DNA of 64,000 nucleotides from Zwartia hollandica (GTDB taxonomy: Bacteria > Pseudomonadota > Gammaproteobacteria > Burkholderiales > Burkholderiaceae_B): positions 520,636 through 584,635 of the forward strand of contig NZ_JAHXRI010000010.1 in assembly GCF_019923725.1 (NCBI RefSeq). Direction: 5' to 3'. The notes beneath the pieces are model-generated. The model saw only the letters and a program-made list of their open reading frames with translations. It was not told where the DNA came from and did no database searches. Shown piece after piece: positions 1-10,142 of this stretch. The first letter of the stretch is position 1. Each line of letters begins with the position of its first letter. A program made the translations under genes and the position numbers.

Positions 1-1770
1 TTCAATCTTTTTACCTACCACCATCATCAGATCGGCCAACTCATCGATCACGACAACAATCGTCGGGAGCTCTTTCAAGGGCTCGGGTGCATCGGGTGTG
101 AGTGAAAATGGGTTCGGGATCGGTTCTTCGCGCTTGATGGCGTCGCGTATTTTGTTGTTATAGCCGGTCAAGTTACGCACGCCTAATTTACTCATCAGGC
201 GATAACGCTTTTCCATTTCCCCGACACACCAGTTCAGCGCGTTTGCAGCCTGCCGCATGTCCGTCACAACCGGTGCAAGCAAATGAGGAATGCCTTCATA
301 GACGCTCATCTCGAGCATCTTTGGATCAATCAGAATCAAACGCGTCTGAGAAGCGTCAGCTTTGTAAAGAAGCGACAGAATCATCGCATTGATACCGACA
401 GATTTCCCAGACCCCGTTGTACCCGCCACTAGCAAGTGTGGCATCTTAGCCAGATCTGCTACCACTGCGTGACCAGCAATATCTTTACCCAACGCCATGG
501 TCACAACGGAACTACTGGAGTGATAGACCTGCGAACCCAGAATCTCAGAGAGCTTTACCATTTGCCGTCTTGGATTGGGCAGTTCAAAACCCATCAAATT
601 CTTGCCTGGGATCGTCTCCACCACACGGATACTGACCAAACTCAACGCACGCGCAAGATCTTTCGCCAAGTTAACGATTTGGCTTCCCTTAACTCCTGTT
701 GCAGGCTCGATCTCGTAGCGCGTAATAACCGGGCCGGCTTGTGCCGCAACCACTTGCACCTCGACACCGAAGTCAGCAAGTTTTTTCTCGATTAACCGCG
801 AAGTGAATTCAATTGTTTCAGCAGAGACCGTCTCAAAAGCCGGTTCGGGCTGATCCAGCAAACTCAATGCGGGCAAGTCACCGGGTGCTACGGGTTCCAA
901 AAATAAGGTTTGCTGTTTCTCTTTTTGCAAACGCTCGGACTTTTGCACCTCAACGATTGCTGGCTCGATGCGTATGGGCTGCTCATGCACGGTTTTTTCG
1001 TGCTTAGCTTCGACTTGCTCATGACGCACGGCCTGCGCCACCTGCCCTGCGCGTCGATCCTGACGCGCAGTGCGAATCGTAGTGAACTTAAGCATCACCC
1101 ACTCAAGCGCCGCCCCCACTTTTTCAGCGACGGTCATCCAAGAGAAACCAAAAAACAAACTTGACCCAATCACGATCATTGCGATCAAGATGATCGTGCT
1201 ACCAGCAAAACCAACGGACTGTGCCAGAAAGCCAGACCATACGTGACCGATTACACCGCCCGCTCCACTGTTGTAATCCATGCGTCCAGGCAACTGCAGC
1301 CCCAGAGAGCTCAACCGGTACGCCTCCAGCCCAACAGACCCAAGTAAAGCGACAAAAAACCCAATCCCCTGCTCCCACCTGACGCGAGCGAGAGTTTCTG
1401 GTTCGCCGCGCGTACGAAGCTGCGCCGCAAGACGCAGATAACCCGCTCGCACGCGATGAATCAGCAATATGACCCACCACCACGCCGAAAACCCAAAGAG
1501 GTAGAGCAAGATGTCCGCCAAATAGGCTCCGATCAAACCCCCACGATTGTGGAGCTGTTCGGCATCGCGGCCTACGGAGTGAGACCAAGCTGGGTCGGCG
1601 GCATTCCACGTGGCCAGCACCAAGGTCAGCCAAGCAGCCAGCGCCGCGAACAAAATCCAGCGCGCTTCCCTCGCAATGGATAGGAGCCGCGTTTGTAACG
1701 CTGATGGCCCATTTCGGGTGTTTCGGGTCGTGCGCGAAGGGCGCGTCGTGGCGGGAGAGAGTCGAGGCAT
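1..1770 (-). CDS. ftsK: DNA translocase FtsK, N-terminal 590 residues (runs off left edge)
   Basis: Septal DNA translocase that moves chromosome dimers and termini through the closing septum and activates XerCD. Read on the minus strand from the ATG at 1770, the frame is open to base 1 (590 codons, no stop). The first ~200 residues hold several hydrophobic segments of a 4-TM membrane anchor (for example around residues 35-55 and 85-110). A charged, Glu/Gln-rich linker follows. The motor domain has Walker A GTTGSGKS at residues 450-457 and a Walker [10 protein letters not shown] near residue 576. The gamma DNA-reading domain lies outside the window. The linker is short for an FtsK. It is divergent from trxB with 43 bp between starts. 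Confidence 0.95.
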   Translation of the reverse strand, partial: MPRLSPATTRPSRTTRNTRNGPSALQTRLLSIAREARWILFAALAAWLTLVLATWNAADPAWSHSVGRDAEQLHNRGGLIGAYLADILLYLFGFSAWWWVILLIHRVRAGYLRLAAQLRTRGEPETLARVRWEQGIGFFVALLGSVGLEAYRLSSLGLQLPGRMDYNSGAGGVIGHVWSGFLAQSVGFAGSTIILIAMIVIGSSLFFGFSWMTVAEKVGAALEWVMLKFTTIRTARQDRRAGQVAQAVRHEQVEAKHEKTVHEQPIRIEPAIVEVQKSERLQKEKQQTLFLEPVAPGDLPALSLLDQPEPAFETVSAETIEFTSRLIEKKLADFGVEVQVVAAQAGPVITRYEIEPATGVKGSQIVNLAKDLARALSLVSIRVVETIPGKNLMGFELPNPRRQMVKLSEILGSQVYHSSSSVVTMALGKDIAGHAVVADLAKMPHLLVAGTTGSGKSVGINAMILSLLYKADASQTRLILIDPKMLEMSVYEGIPHLLAPVVTDMRQAANALNWCVGEMEKRYRLMSKLGVRNLTGYNNKIRDAIKREEPIPNPFSLTPDAPEPLKELPTIVVVIDELADLMMVVGKKIE

Positions 1771-1779
1771 GGAGAACAT

Positions 1780-1785
1780 TATAAT
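1780..1785 (+). promoter_or_regulatory. TATAAT box in the ftsK/trxB divergent gap
   Basis: The 43-bp gap between the ftsK and trxB starts contains ATTATAAT, which reads as a TATAAT -10 box on both strands (1780-1785 for trxB, 1778-1783 for ftsK). I see no convincing -35 at normal spacing on either side, so the promoter call is tentative. The trxB leader also carries an AGAGGG ribosome-binding site. Confidence 0.4.
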
Positions 1786-1801
1786 TTGCAGGTCAATATA
1801 G

Positions 1802-3407
<1,606 letters not shown>

Positions 3408-3425
<18 letters not shown>

Positions 3426-5468
3426 GTAGTCCACCATCTGTTGGGTGACAGCAAGTGGTGCAGGCGTGAGCAAGGAAACCACGACAATCACAACAAACGC
3501 CACGGGTGCACCAAAAACGCCAGCAGCGATCGGCTGAATGTGCCACCACAAATCTACTGGTACTCCGGTTGGGACACCGAGCACCAGCTCTCGCAGCCAA
3601 GGTTGCGCTTGGACCATGTAGTAGATCGTGACGCCCAGCCCCGTCAGCATTCCACTCGCTGCCCCATATTTATTGGCGCGCTTCCAAAATACTCCCATGA
3701 CCAATACAGGGAAGAAAGAAGCCGCGGCAAAGGAAAACGCCGCTCCGACTAGAAACAAAATATCGGCCGGCGTGCGCGTTGCTGCCCATGCGGCAGCAAA
3801 AGCGACAACCAGTAAAAGCATTTTAGAAAGAATCACTTGTCGCCCTGCACCCATTCGGGGAGACACCACTCTAAACAAGGTGTCATGCGACAACGCATTG
3901 GATAACGTTAACAACAAACCATCGGCTGTCGACAGTGCAGCAGCCAGCGCTCCCGCAGCAACAAGTCCCGAAATGACATAGGGTAAGCCTCCGATCTCTG
4001 GCGCAGCGAGCACCACAACATCGGCGCCTAGTTGTACCTCTGCAAGCTGCACAATCCCATCCTGATTGAGATCCACGATACTGATTAAAGAGCGATCTAC
4101 AGCAGACCACGCGTTGACCCAGGCCGGGAGCTGAGCATAAGGAATACCCACCAAGTCGGAATAGATTTCGAACTTAATCAAAATCGCTAAAGCGGGTGCC
4201 GTCATGTAGAGCAAGAGGATAAACAGCAACGACCAAAACACCGACTTTCGCGCCTCGCTCACCGAAGGAGTCGTCAGAGATCGCATCAAAATATGCGGCA
4301 ACCCTGCTGTGCCAAGCATCAAACACAACACAATCGCCAAAAAGTTATTACGCGCTGCGTCGGAGCTTACGGGATTTTTACTCGCAAACGGATCCGCGTG
4401 AGGGACAGGCGGAGATGCCCGAGCACTGAAGTCTTCGCGGGCCTTCGTCCAAACAGTACGTGCTGATTCAATCGAGCTAGGATAGCTTGCATACTCGCGC
4501 TCGAGCGAGCGTATTTCGGCCATTGGCGCATCATTGGCTCGGGCACGCAACAAACGCCAGTGCAACCGCTGCTTTTCTTCCTCGAACGAGGAGGGCAACG
4601 CATCAATGCGTACTTGCATCGCATCCGCACGGGTTTGCCAAAGCGCTCTAACTTGTCTTTCTGCTTCATCGTGGGTGAGTTCGCGCTCACGCTCGGTCAC
4701 TTGCTGTAAGACTGCACTTGCTGCCACCTGAGGTATGGGCTCACCCGTCTGCTTAACTGCCAGCCACACAACTGGCACCAAGTAGGCGATCACCAAGATG
4801 ATGTACTGACCGACCTGAGTCCAGGTCACAGCGCGCATACCACCTAAAAACGAACAGACAAGCACGCCTCCTAGCCCAATAAAAATACCTAGCTCGAAGG
4901 AAATACCGGTCATTCGGGTGGTGATAATGCCAACGCCATAAATCTGTGCCACCAAATAAATAAACGAGCACAGTACCGCGCACAGCACGCCGATCAGGCG
5001 CGTGAGGTTACCCTCGTAACGCGCACCGAGAAAATCCGGAATCGTGTATCCACCGAACTTGCGTAAATAAGGTGCAAGAAAAAGTGCGACCAACACGTAG
5101 CCTCCGGTCCAGCCTAGGATATAGGCCAAACCGTTGTATCCAGTCAAATATAGTGTTCCGGCAATTCCGATAAAAGAAGCCACTGACATCCAATCAGCCG
5201 CTGTTGCCATCCCGTTGTAGAACGCTGGCACGCGTCGACCCGCTACGTAATACTCAACTGGGTCTGAGGTCCTGCACATGATGCCAATACCGGCATAGAG
5301 CGCGACGGTCGACAACAAAAAAACATAGCCAATCCATTGGCGCGCTAACCCGAGCACCTCAAGGACCGACAACAGACCAACAAGAGCAACGAACCCCAAG
5401 GAATAAGCCGCATAACCGCGAAAAAGCTGTGCGGATTGGGATCGAGGTCCCTTAGTGCTCAGCCGCAT
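3408..5468 (-). CDS. sodium:solute symporter, large subunit (VC_2705 subfamily)
   Basis: Inner-membrane transporter of the SSS family (TC 2.A.21), 686 residues, of the subfamily found almost always beside a DUF4212 small subunit. The substrate is unknown; acetate or other short carboxylates would be typical. The SSS core is seen in the N-terminal helices (RRVPAFYNGMATAADW near 78-93) and the later GALAAALSTADGLLLTLSNA stretch. Two insertions stand out: a ~130-residue charged, helical loop at about 240-375, and a canonical EF-hand-like loop DLNQDGIVQLAE at 466-477. The start is the ATG at 5468, whose A is the last base of the DUF4212 TAA stop (TAATG). Confidence 0.9.
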
Positions 5469-5752
5469 TAACGCTCCTGCTCTCGACGAAGGCGTTCGCG
5501 GCGATCCAGGCGATCCATACCCCACGCATACAAACCAATAATCAACAGAAAGCAGAATTGCGCACCGAAGGCCGCCATCCAAAACGGAAAGGGCCAATCA
5601 AATACGAAGAGACCCGTGAGCCCGCGCGCGAAATAGGCCGGTACGAAGGTAACAAGCAGCCAGACCAAAAGCAGACACAGAATCAAGAGCAGATTGCTGC
5701 GCCAATAATTGACGGAGCGGTCACGCGTTTTGGGGGGGAGATTGGGAGTCAT
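5468..5752 (-). CDS. symporter small subunit, DUF4212 family
   Basis: A 94-residue membrane protein with two hydrophobic helices (about residues 20-40 and 55-75), the NYWRSN motif before helix 1, and an Arg/Glu-rich tail. It is the partner family (TIGR03647/DUF4212) of the downstream VC_2705-type symporter, and the genes overlap by one base. I chose the ATG at 5752 over the in-frame TTG at 5761. It probably forms one transporter with the large subunit. Confidence 0.88.
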   Translation of the reverse strand: MTPNLPPKTRDRSVNYWRSNLLLILCLLLVWLLVTFVPAYFARGLTGLFVFDWPFPFWMAAFGAQFCFLLIIGLYAWGMDRLDRRERLRREQER

Positions 5753-6074
5753 GATGTTCAAAGAATACTCGAGCCAACCGTGTAAACGACAACGGCCGAC
5801 ACGAATGTGCCAGCCGTTGCGCTTTTCTTATATTTTGACACCACAAGCTTTACGCCCGCAGAGTAATGTCCCCTCACCTGCATGCAAAGGATTCTGCACG
5901 ACACTGGACGTCGATACATCAGGGTATGCCCTAGTTTTGCACTAAATAAGGGAGTTTTTTGGTGAATTTGCGACATTCGTGCCCCCAAAAAGATCATCAC
6001 TGTTGTTTCGAGCCTGCCTCGGGGCTCCACTTGCTAGACTAGCGGTCACCCCCTCGTTTTATCAGGTAGCACCC
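5753..6074. other. 322-bp divergent intergenic region, no gene seen
   Basis: Gap between the symporter operon (minus) and the DUF1841 gene (plus). It must hold promoters for both. An imperfect palindrome AGGG-TATG-CCCT lies at about 5922-5933 and A/T-rich stretches lie around 5820-5840 and 5940-5960. No near-consensus promoter, riboswitch or convincing small gene is visible. Confidence 0.5.
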
Positions 6075-6503
6075 ATGTTTAACCCATCCCGCGATCAAGT
6101 TCGTCAGTTTTTTATCGACGCATGGAACAAACACAAAACACAGCAAATTCTGAGCCCACTCGAAGCGATTGCGTTGGACTGGATTGAGCAACATCCCGAG
6201 TACCACGACGCCTTAGAACGGCCGGACTCTATGGCTCGCGAGTTCAATGTAGAGGAAGGAAAAACAAACCCCTTTCTACATCTGTCGATGCACCTCGCCA
6301 TTGCAGAGCAACTGTCGATTGACCATCCGCGGGGAATTCGCGATGCCTTTGACAAACTTGCCTCGCGCACAAATCAACACGAGGCCACACATGAGATCAT
6401 GGAATGCCTAGGTACGGTCGTGTGGGAATCTCAGAGGCTAGGCAAAGCGCTGGACAGCGATGCCTATATTGAACTCATTCGTCAGCGGGTCAGTCGAGAT
6501 TAA
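6075..6503 (+). CDS. DUF1841 family protein
   Basis: A 142-residue soluble protein, matching DUF1841 by its N-terminus MFNPSRDQVRQFF and the central NPFLHLSMHLAI stretch. The family is common in beta- and gammaproteobacteria and has no assigned function that I know. His-rich positions (HLSMH, HEATHE) are conserved in the family and could bind metal, which is inference. The ATG at 6075 is used because the upstream in-frame extension has no family resemblance. It converges on the cytochrome gene with 18 bp between stops. Confidence 0.8.
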   Translation: MFNPSRDQVRQFFIDAWNKHKTQQILSPLEAIALDWIEQHPEYHDALERPDSMAREFNVEEGKTNPFLHLSMHLAIAEQLSIDHPRGIRDAFDKLASRTNQHEATHEIMECLGTVVWESQRLGKALDSDAYIELIRQRVSRD

Positions 6504-6521
6504 CGACCGACCTCTGAACAA

Positions 6522-6884
6522 CTAGCGACGAACCGCGAGTGGACTGGGCTGAGCAGCCAACCAAGCCGACACGTTGTCGACGTCTTGCTTAGACAACTGC
6601 TTAGCGAACGCACCCATGACTGCGTTCTTGCGCACGTTTGCCGAAGCAGGAGCGCCCGAAGCACCGCGCTGATACGAGCGCAACGCTTGCACTAAAAAGT
6701 CAGCATGCTGACCAGCGAGGATGGGGTAGGACGGATCGATAGACTTGGCGCCATCTGCTCCATGGCAAGATGCGCAGTTCAGTTTCTCCCAGACAGCTTT
6801 ACCAGCAGCCAAGTCGGCGGCATGGCTCGTCGCAGCCGCAGCAAACAATACAACTGAACCAAGGGCGAGCGAAGTGAGTTTCAT
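6522..6884 (-). CDS. monohaem class I cytochrome c, periplasmic
   Basis: A 120-residue protein with a Sec signal peptide (hydrophobic core LALGSVVLFAAAA, likely cleavage after SHA at about 22). One haem site CASCH lies at residues 37-41 and a Met ligand candidate follows in NAVMGAFAKQLS. It resembles the small c4/c553-type electron carriers. It follows another small cytochrome gene by 12 bp on the same strand, so the two probably form an operon. The redox partner cannot be told from the sequence. Confidence 0.88.
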   Translation of the reverse strand: MKLTSLALGSVVLFAAAATSHAADLAAGKAVWEKLNCASCHGADGAKSIDPSYPILAGQHADFLVQALRSYQRGASGAPASANVRKNAVMGAFAKQLSKQDVDNVSAWLAAQPSPLAVRR

Positions 6885-6896
6885 AGGGGCCCCCGA

Positions 6897-7289
6897 TTAT
6901 TTGAGCGAAGAGTAATAGGCAGCTAAGTCAGCGATGTCTTGTGCCGACAGACTTTTAGCAATGGCATCCATCGTGGGATGTGTGCGTTCGCCCGAAGCGT
7001 ATGCACGCAAGGCTACCTGAAGGTACTTGTCATTTTGTCCGGCGATTTTAGGCACCGAGTAGACCTCCGGAAAACTTGCCTTGTAACCGACAATGCCGTG
7101 GCAGCCAATACACATGGACACCTTGGACTTGGCGGCTTCAACGTTACCTTTCGGCTCGTCGGCAGCCGATGCTGGCAGAGCAAGCAGACAGGTGGCGGCA
7201 ACCGCCGCGGTAGCGATCTGGCGCGCAAGCGTGACGGCCTGGTGCGAAAGACCCTTTGATAAGCTTAGCGTAGTGTTCGAAAACTTCAT
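6897..7289 (-). CDS. monohaem class I cytochrome c, periplasmic
   Basis: A 130-residue protein with an unusually long N-terminal region before the signal hydrophobic core (about 25-40, ending LPASAA). The haem site CIGCH is at residues 60-64 and a Met ligand candidate lies in HPTMDAIAKSLS. It is the first gene of a two-cytochrome unit. The next gene is a diverged relative with the same xAxxLSxQD C-terminal helix, which suggests an old duplication. It is divergent from the moxR gene. Confidence 0.87.
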   Translation of the reverse strand: MKFSNTTLSLSKGLSHQAVTLARQIATAAVAATCLLALPASAADEPKGNVEAAKSKVSMCIGCHGIVGYKASFPEVYSVPKIAGQNDKYLQVALRAYASGERTHPTMDAIAKSLSAQDIADLAAYYSSLK

Positions 7290-7319
7290 ATTGGACTCTT
7301 GGTCTGGCAGGGAAATGAC

Positions 7320-7336
7320 CCGGGATCAAATCCCGG
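7320..7336 (-). promoter_or_regulatory. perfect hairpin in the leader of the cytochrome pair
   Basis: CCGGGAT-CAA-ATCCCGG, a 7-bp perfect stem with a 3-base loop, ends 31 bases before the ATG of the 6897-7289 cytochrome gene. No U-tract follows in either direction, so it does not look like a terminator. It could be an mRNA leader structure or an operator. Function unknown. Confidence 0.4.
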
Positions 7337-7426
7337 CCGCAAAACGTGAGGATTGTACGATAATTGGGGAAATTACACTTTCAATTCCAACAAAATCACC
7401 CCATCCTCTTATCATTTTAGCCACCG

Positions 7427-8317
7427 ATGACCAACGCTCACCCCGCTTCAGACCTGACCACCCGTTTCGATGGCACAGCCCGTTATGTGGCCACCGATGA
7501 CCTGAAACTAGCGGTTAATGCTGCACTGACGCTTCAGCGACCTTTGCTCATCAAGGGCGAGCCAGGAACCGGTAAAACGATGCTTGCGGAAGAGGTCGCA
7601 AGCGCCTTAGGACGGCCTTTGCTTCAATGGCATATCAAATCGACGACTAAAGCCCATCAAGGACTATACGAATACGACGCCGTATCGCGCCTGCGCGACT
7701 CGCAGCTCGGCGACGAGAAGGTCAAAGACATCCGGAACTACATCATGCAGGGCGTCCTTTGGCAAGCATTTGACTCGCCCGAGCCTGTTGTCTTGCTAAT
7801 CGACGAAATCGACAAAGCCGATATCGAGTTTCCAAACGACTTGCTGCGCGAACTCGATCAAATGGAGTTCCATGTTTACGAAACGCGCACAACGATTAAG
7901 GCTCGGCACCGCCCGTTGGTGATCATCACCTCGAACAATGAGAAAGACTTGCCAGATGCCTTTTTGCGTCGGTGCTTTTTTCACTACATCCGCTTTCCCG
8001 ATCGCGACACGCTGCGAAGCATCGTCGATGTGCACTTCCCTAACCTGCACGCCGAAGTCTTGCGCGCGGCACTCGACACGTTTTTTGCGTTACGTGAAGC
8101 GCCAGGCCTCAAGAAAAAACCATCGACGTCTGAATTTTTGGACTGGCTGCGCCTCTTGATCGCAGAGGATGTGACAGCCGCCGAAATCGATGCACACGCG
8201 GCGACATCGATCCCTATGCTTGCCGGTGCCTTACTCAAAAATGAACAAGATCTTCAACTACTCGAGCGTCTAGCCGCTGTCACACGGAACAGCACGCGTC
8301 GTCCAACGGGATCTTAA
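7427..8317 (+). CDS. MoxR-family AAA+ ATPase
   Basis: A 296-residue AAA+ ATPase with Walker A GEPGTGKT at residues 44-51, Walker B LLIDEIDKAD near 125, and sensor-1 IITSNNEKDLPDAFLRR near 165. MoxR proteins pair with von Willebrand A (VWA) proteins and act as chaperones that insert metals or cofactors, or assemble complexes. A VWA gene lies two genes downstream. The acetyltransferase gene begins 2 bases after the stop. No clear Shine-Dalgarno precedes the ATG, and a TATCAT -10-like box ends only 11 bases upstream. Confidence 0.92.
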   Translation: MTNAHPASDLTTRFDGTARYVATDDLKLAVNAALTLQRPLLIKGEPGTGKTMLAEEVASALGRPLLQWHIKSTTKAHQGLYEYDAVSRLRDSQLGDEKVKDIRNYIMQGVLWQAFDSPEPVVLLIDEIDKADIEFPNDLLRELDQMEFHVYETRTTIKARHRPLVIITSNNEKDLPDAFLRRCFFHYIRFPDRDTLRSIVDVHFPNLHAEVLRAALDTFFALREAPGLKKKPSTSEFLDWLRLLIAEDVTAAEIDAHAATSIPMLAGALLKNEQDLQLLERLAAVTRNSTRRPTGS

Positions 8318-8319
8318 GC

Positions 8320-8928
8320 ATGGCGGTTTCCCAAACTTTTCGTGTTGCGCCCGCGCCTTGCACATTGCGTGGCCACGGCCTGCGGCTGGAGCCGCTCGGC
8401 CATCAGCACCTTGATGGCCTGAAAGCCGCGGCGCGCGACGGTGAACTCTGGACGCTGCGCGTGACATCCGTTCCCGAACCGGATAAAACGGCTGCCTACA
8501 TCGATACAGCTCTGGCAGAAGGCACTCGGCTCGCATTCGCCGTCATCGATGAGTCAACCGAAACCGTCATCGGCTGTACGAGCTACCACGACATCGTCCC
8601 TGCCGTGGCGCGCCTCGAGATCGGCTACACCTGGTACGCAAAAAGTCGTCAACGTACGTACGTCAATACGGCATGCAAACTCATGCTGATGACACACGCG
8701 TTTGACACCTTGGGTGCAGCGGTCGTCGGCTGGCGTACCGATAACTTCAACTATGCCTCGCGACGCGCCATTGAAAGACTCGGTGCAAAGCTCGACGGAA
8801 TCCTGCGCCACCATGCTTTGCGGCGCGACGGTACAGTGCGCGACACCGTTATGTACAGCGTCATCGCGGGTGAATGGCCCGAAGTGCGCGATCACCTGAC
8901 CTACCAACTTAAACGCCATGCTGGTTGA
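8320..8928 (+). CDS. GNAT-family N-acetyltransferase (RimJ/RimL-like)
   Basis: A 202-residue GNAT enzyme. The N-terminus LRGHGLRLEPL and the acetyl-CoA loop region RQRTYVNTACKLMLMTHAF are typical of RimJ/RimL-type acetyltransferases; the loop has Tyr where many relatives have Gly. The substrate is unknown. It is packed between moxR (2-bp gap) and the VWA gene (11-base overlap), so it is almost certainly co-transcribed with them. That placement inside a MoxR/VWA unit is unusual and may mean it modifies a component of that system, which is inference. Confidence 0.85.
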   Translation: MAVSQTFRVAPAPCTLRGHGLRLEPLGHQHLDGLKAAARDGELWTLRVTSVPEPDKTAAYIDTALAEGTRLAFAVIDESTETVIGCTSYHDIVPAVARLEIGYTWYAKSRQRTYVNTACKLMLMTHAFDTLGAAVVGWRTDNFNYASRRAIERLGAKLDGILRHHALRRDGTVRDTVMYSVIAGEWPEVRDHLTYQLKRHAG

Positions 8929-10087
8929 TTTTTTTTATCACCTTCGCAGCCAGAAGCTTCTGGTTTCGGTCAAAGAGTATCTGACACTGCTCGAAGCGCT
9001 GTCGAGTCCCATCATGCCGCCCACACTAGAGGATTTCTATTTTCTCTCGCGCACCACGCTGATCAAGGATGAAACCTTATTCGACCGTTTTGATCGAGCC
9101 TTTGCAACGTATTACCGAAACCTAGAGCAGAAGCTACCCGCGGGTAAAAAAATTCCTCTGGACTGGCTCATCAGCAAGCTTGAAAAAAACCTCACACCAG
9201 AACAAAAAGCAAAACTAGAAAAGCACGGCTGGGACAAGCTCATGGAGATGTTCAAGGAACGACTCGAAGAGCAAAAAGCCCGTCATGAGGGCGGTAACAA
9301 ATGGATCGGTACAGGCGGTACTTCGCCGTTTGGTAATGGTGGAGTCAACCCTGAGGGCATCCGCGTGGGTGGCTCGGGCGGCGGGCGCTCGGCCATCAAG
9401 GTGTGGGACGAGCGCAATTTTCGTGATTATGACGATTCAATTGAACTGGGCACACGCAACTTTAAAGTGGCACTGCGTCGACTACGGCGCTTTGCCCGCG
9501 AAGGATCGGACTTTGAACTAGATTTGGGTGACACCATCACCAGCACCGCCCGCAATGCGGGCTATCTAGATATCAAGATGGTGCCCGAACGTCATAACAA
9601 CGTCAAAGTGTTGATGCTGCTTGACGTGGGTGGCAGCATGGATGATCACATCGCTCGTGTGGAGGAACTGTTTTCCGCGGCAAGTAGCGAGTTCCGCAAC
9701 CTCGAGGTGTATTACTTCCATAACTGCCCCTACGAGCATCTATGGAAATCCAATCGACGACGTCAGATGGAACGCTTCGAAACGTGGGATGTTCTGCGTA
9801 AGTTCAATGCAGATTGGCGTTTGATTTTTGTTGGAGACGCTACCATGAGCCCCTACGAGATTTTGCAACCAGGCGGTTCGGTCGAACACTACAACAAAGA
9901 GCCCGGCGCGGAATGGCTACAGCGCATGGTAAGTGCTTGGCCCAAATCCGTCTGGTTGAATCCCGAACCGCAAGCCTCCTGGCAGTACCGTCAGTCGATT
10001 GCCCTGATTCGCAATATCGTGCAAGACAAGATGTTCCCGGTGACGGTCTCAGGCATCGAACAGGCTATGCGACTGCTTTCGAAGTGA
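8918..10087 (+). CDS. VWA-domain protein, CoxE-like
   Basis: A 389-residue cytoplasmic protein. The N-terminal half has helical segments and a charged stretch (about 85-125), then a Gly/Ser-rich linker (125-160). The VWA domain begins near 228. Its MIDAS metal motif reads DVGGS at 236-240, with Gly in place of the first Ser of the usual DxSxS. CoxE-type VWA proteins work with MoxR-type ATPases, as CoxD/CoxE do in CO dehydrogenase maturation, so it is the expected partner of the ATPase two genes upstream. It overlaps the acetyltransferase gene by 11 bases. Confidence 0.87.
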   Translation: MLVDFFYHLRSQKLLVSVKEYLTLLEALSSPIMPPTLEDFYFLSRTTLIKDETLFDRFDRAFATYYRNLEQKLPAGKKIPLDWLISKLEKNLTPEQKAKLEKHGWDKLMEMFKERLEEQKARHEGGNKWIGTGGTSPFGNGGVNPEGIRVGGSGGGRSAIKVWDERNFRDYDDSIELGTRNFKVALRRLRRFAREGSDFELDLGDTITSTARNAGYLDIKMVPERHNNVKVLMLLDVGGSMDDHIARVEELFSAASSEFRNLEVYYFHNCPYEHLWKSNRRRQMERFETWDVLRKFNADWRLIFVGDATMSPYEILQPGGSVEHYNKEPGAEWLQRMVSAWPKSVWLNPEPQASWQYRQSIALIRNIVQDKMFPVTVSGIEQAMRLLSK

Positions 10088-10096
10088 ACCTATTAC

Positions 10097-10119
10097 GAAC
10101 CGGACACTCCAACCGGTTC
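10097..10119 (+). other. hairpin between VWA gene and M16 peptidase gene
   Basis: GAACCGG and CCGGTTC form a perfect 7-bp inverted repeat with a 9-base loop, 10 bases after the VWA stop. What follows is C-rich, not a U-tract, so it is a poor intrinsic terminator. It may be an mRNA 3' stabiliser or a processing site that separates the two messages. Confidence 0.4.
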
Positions 10120-10142
10120 CACTCCCTTTCAGGAATGCCCGT

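Noticed and set aside
7420-7504. Repeat of GCCACCGATGACC at the moxR start and about 70 bases downstream
   Set aside because: A 13-base direct repeat in coding context with the ATG out of frame in the second copy; most likely chance.
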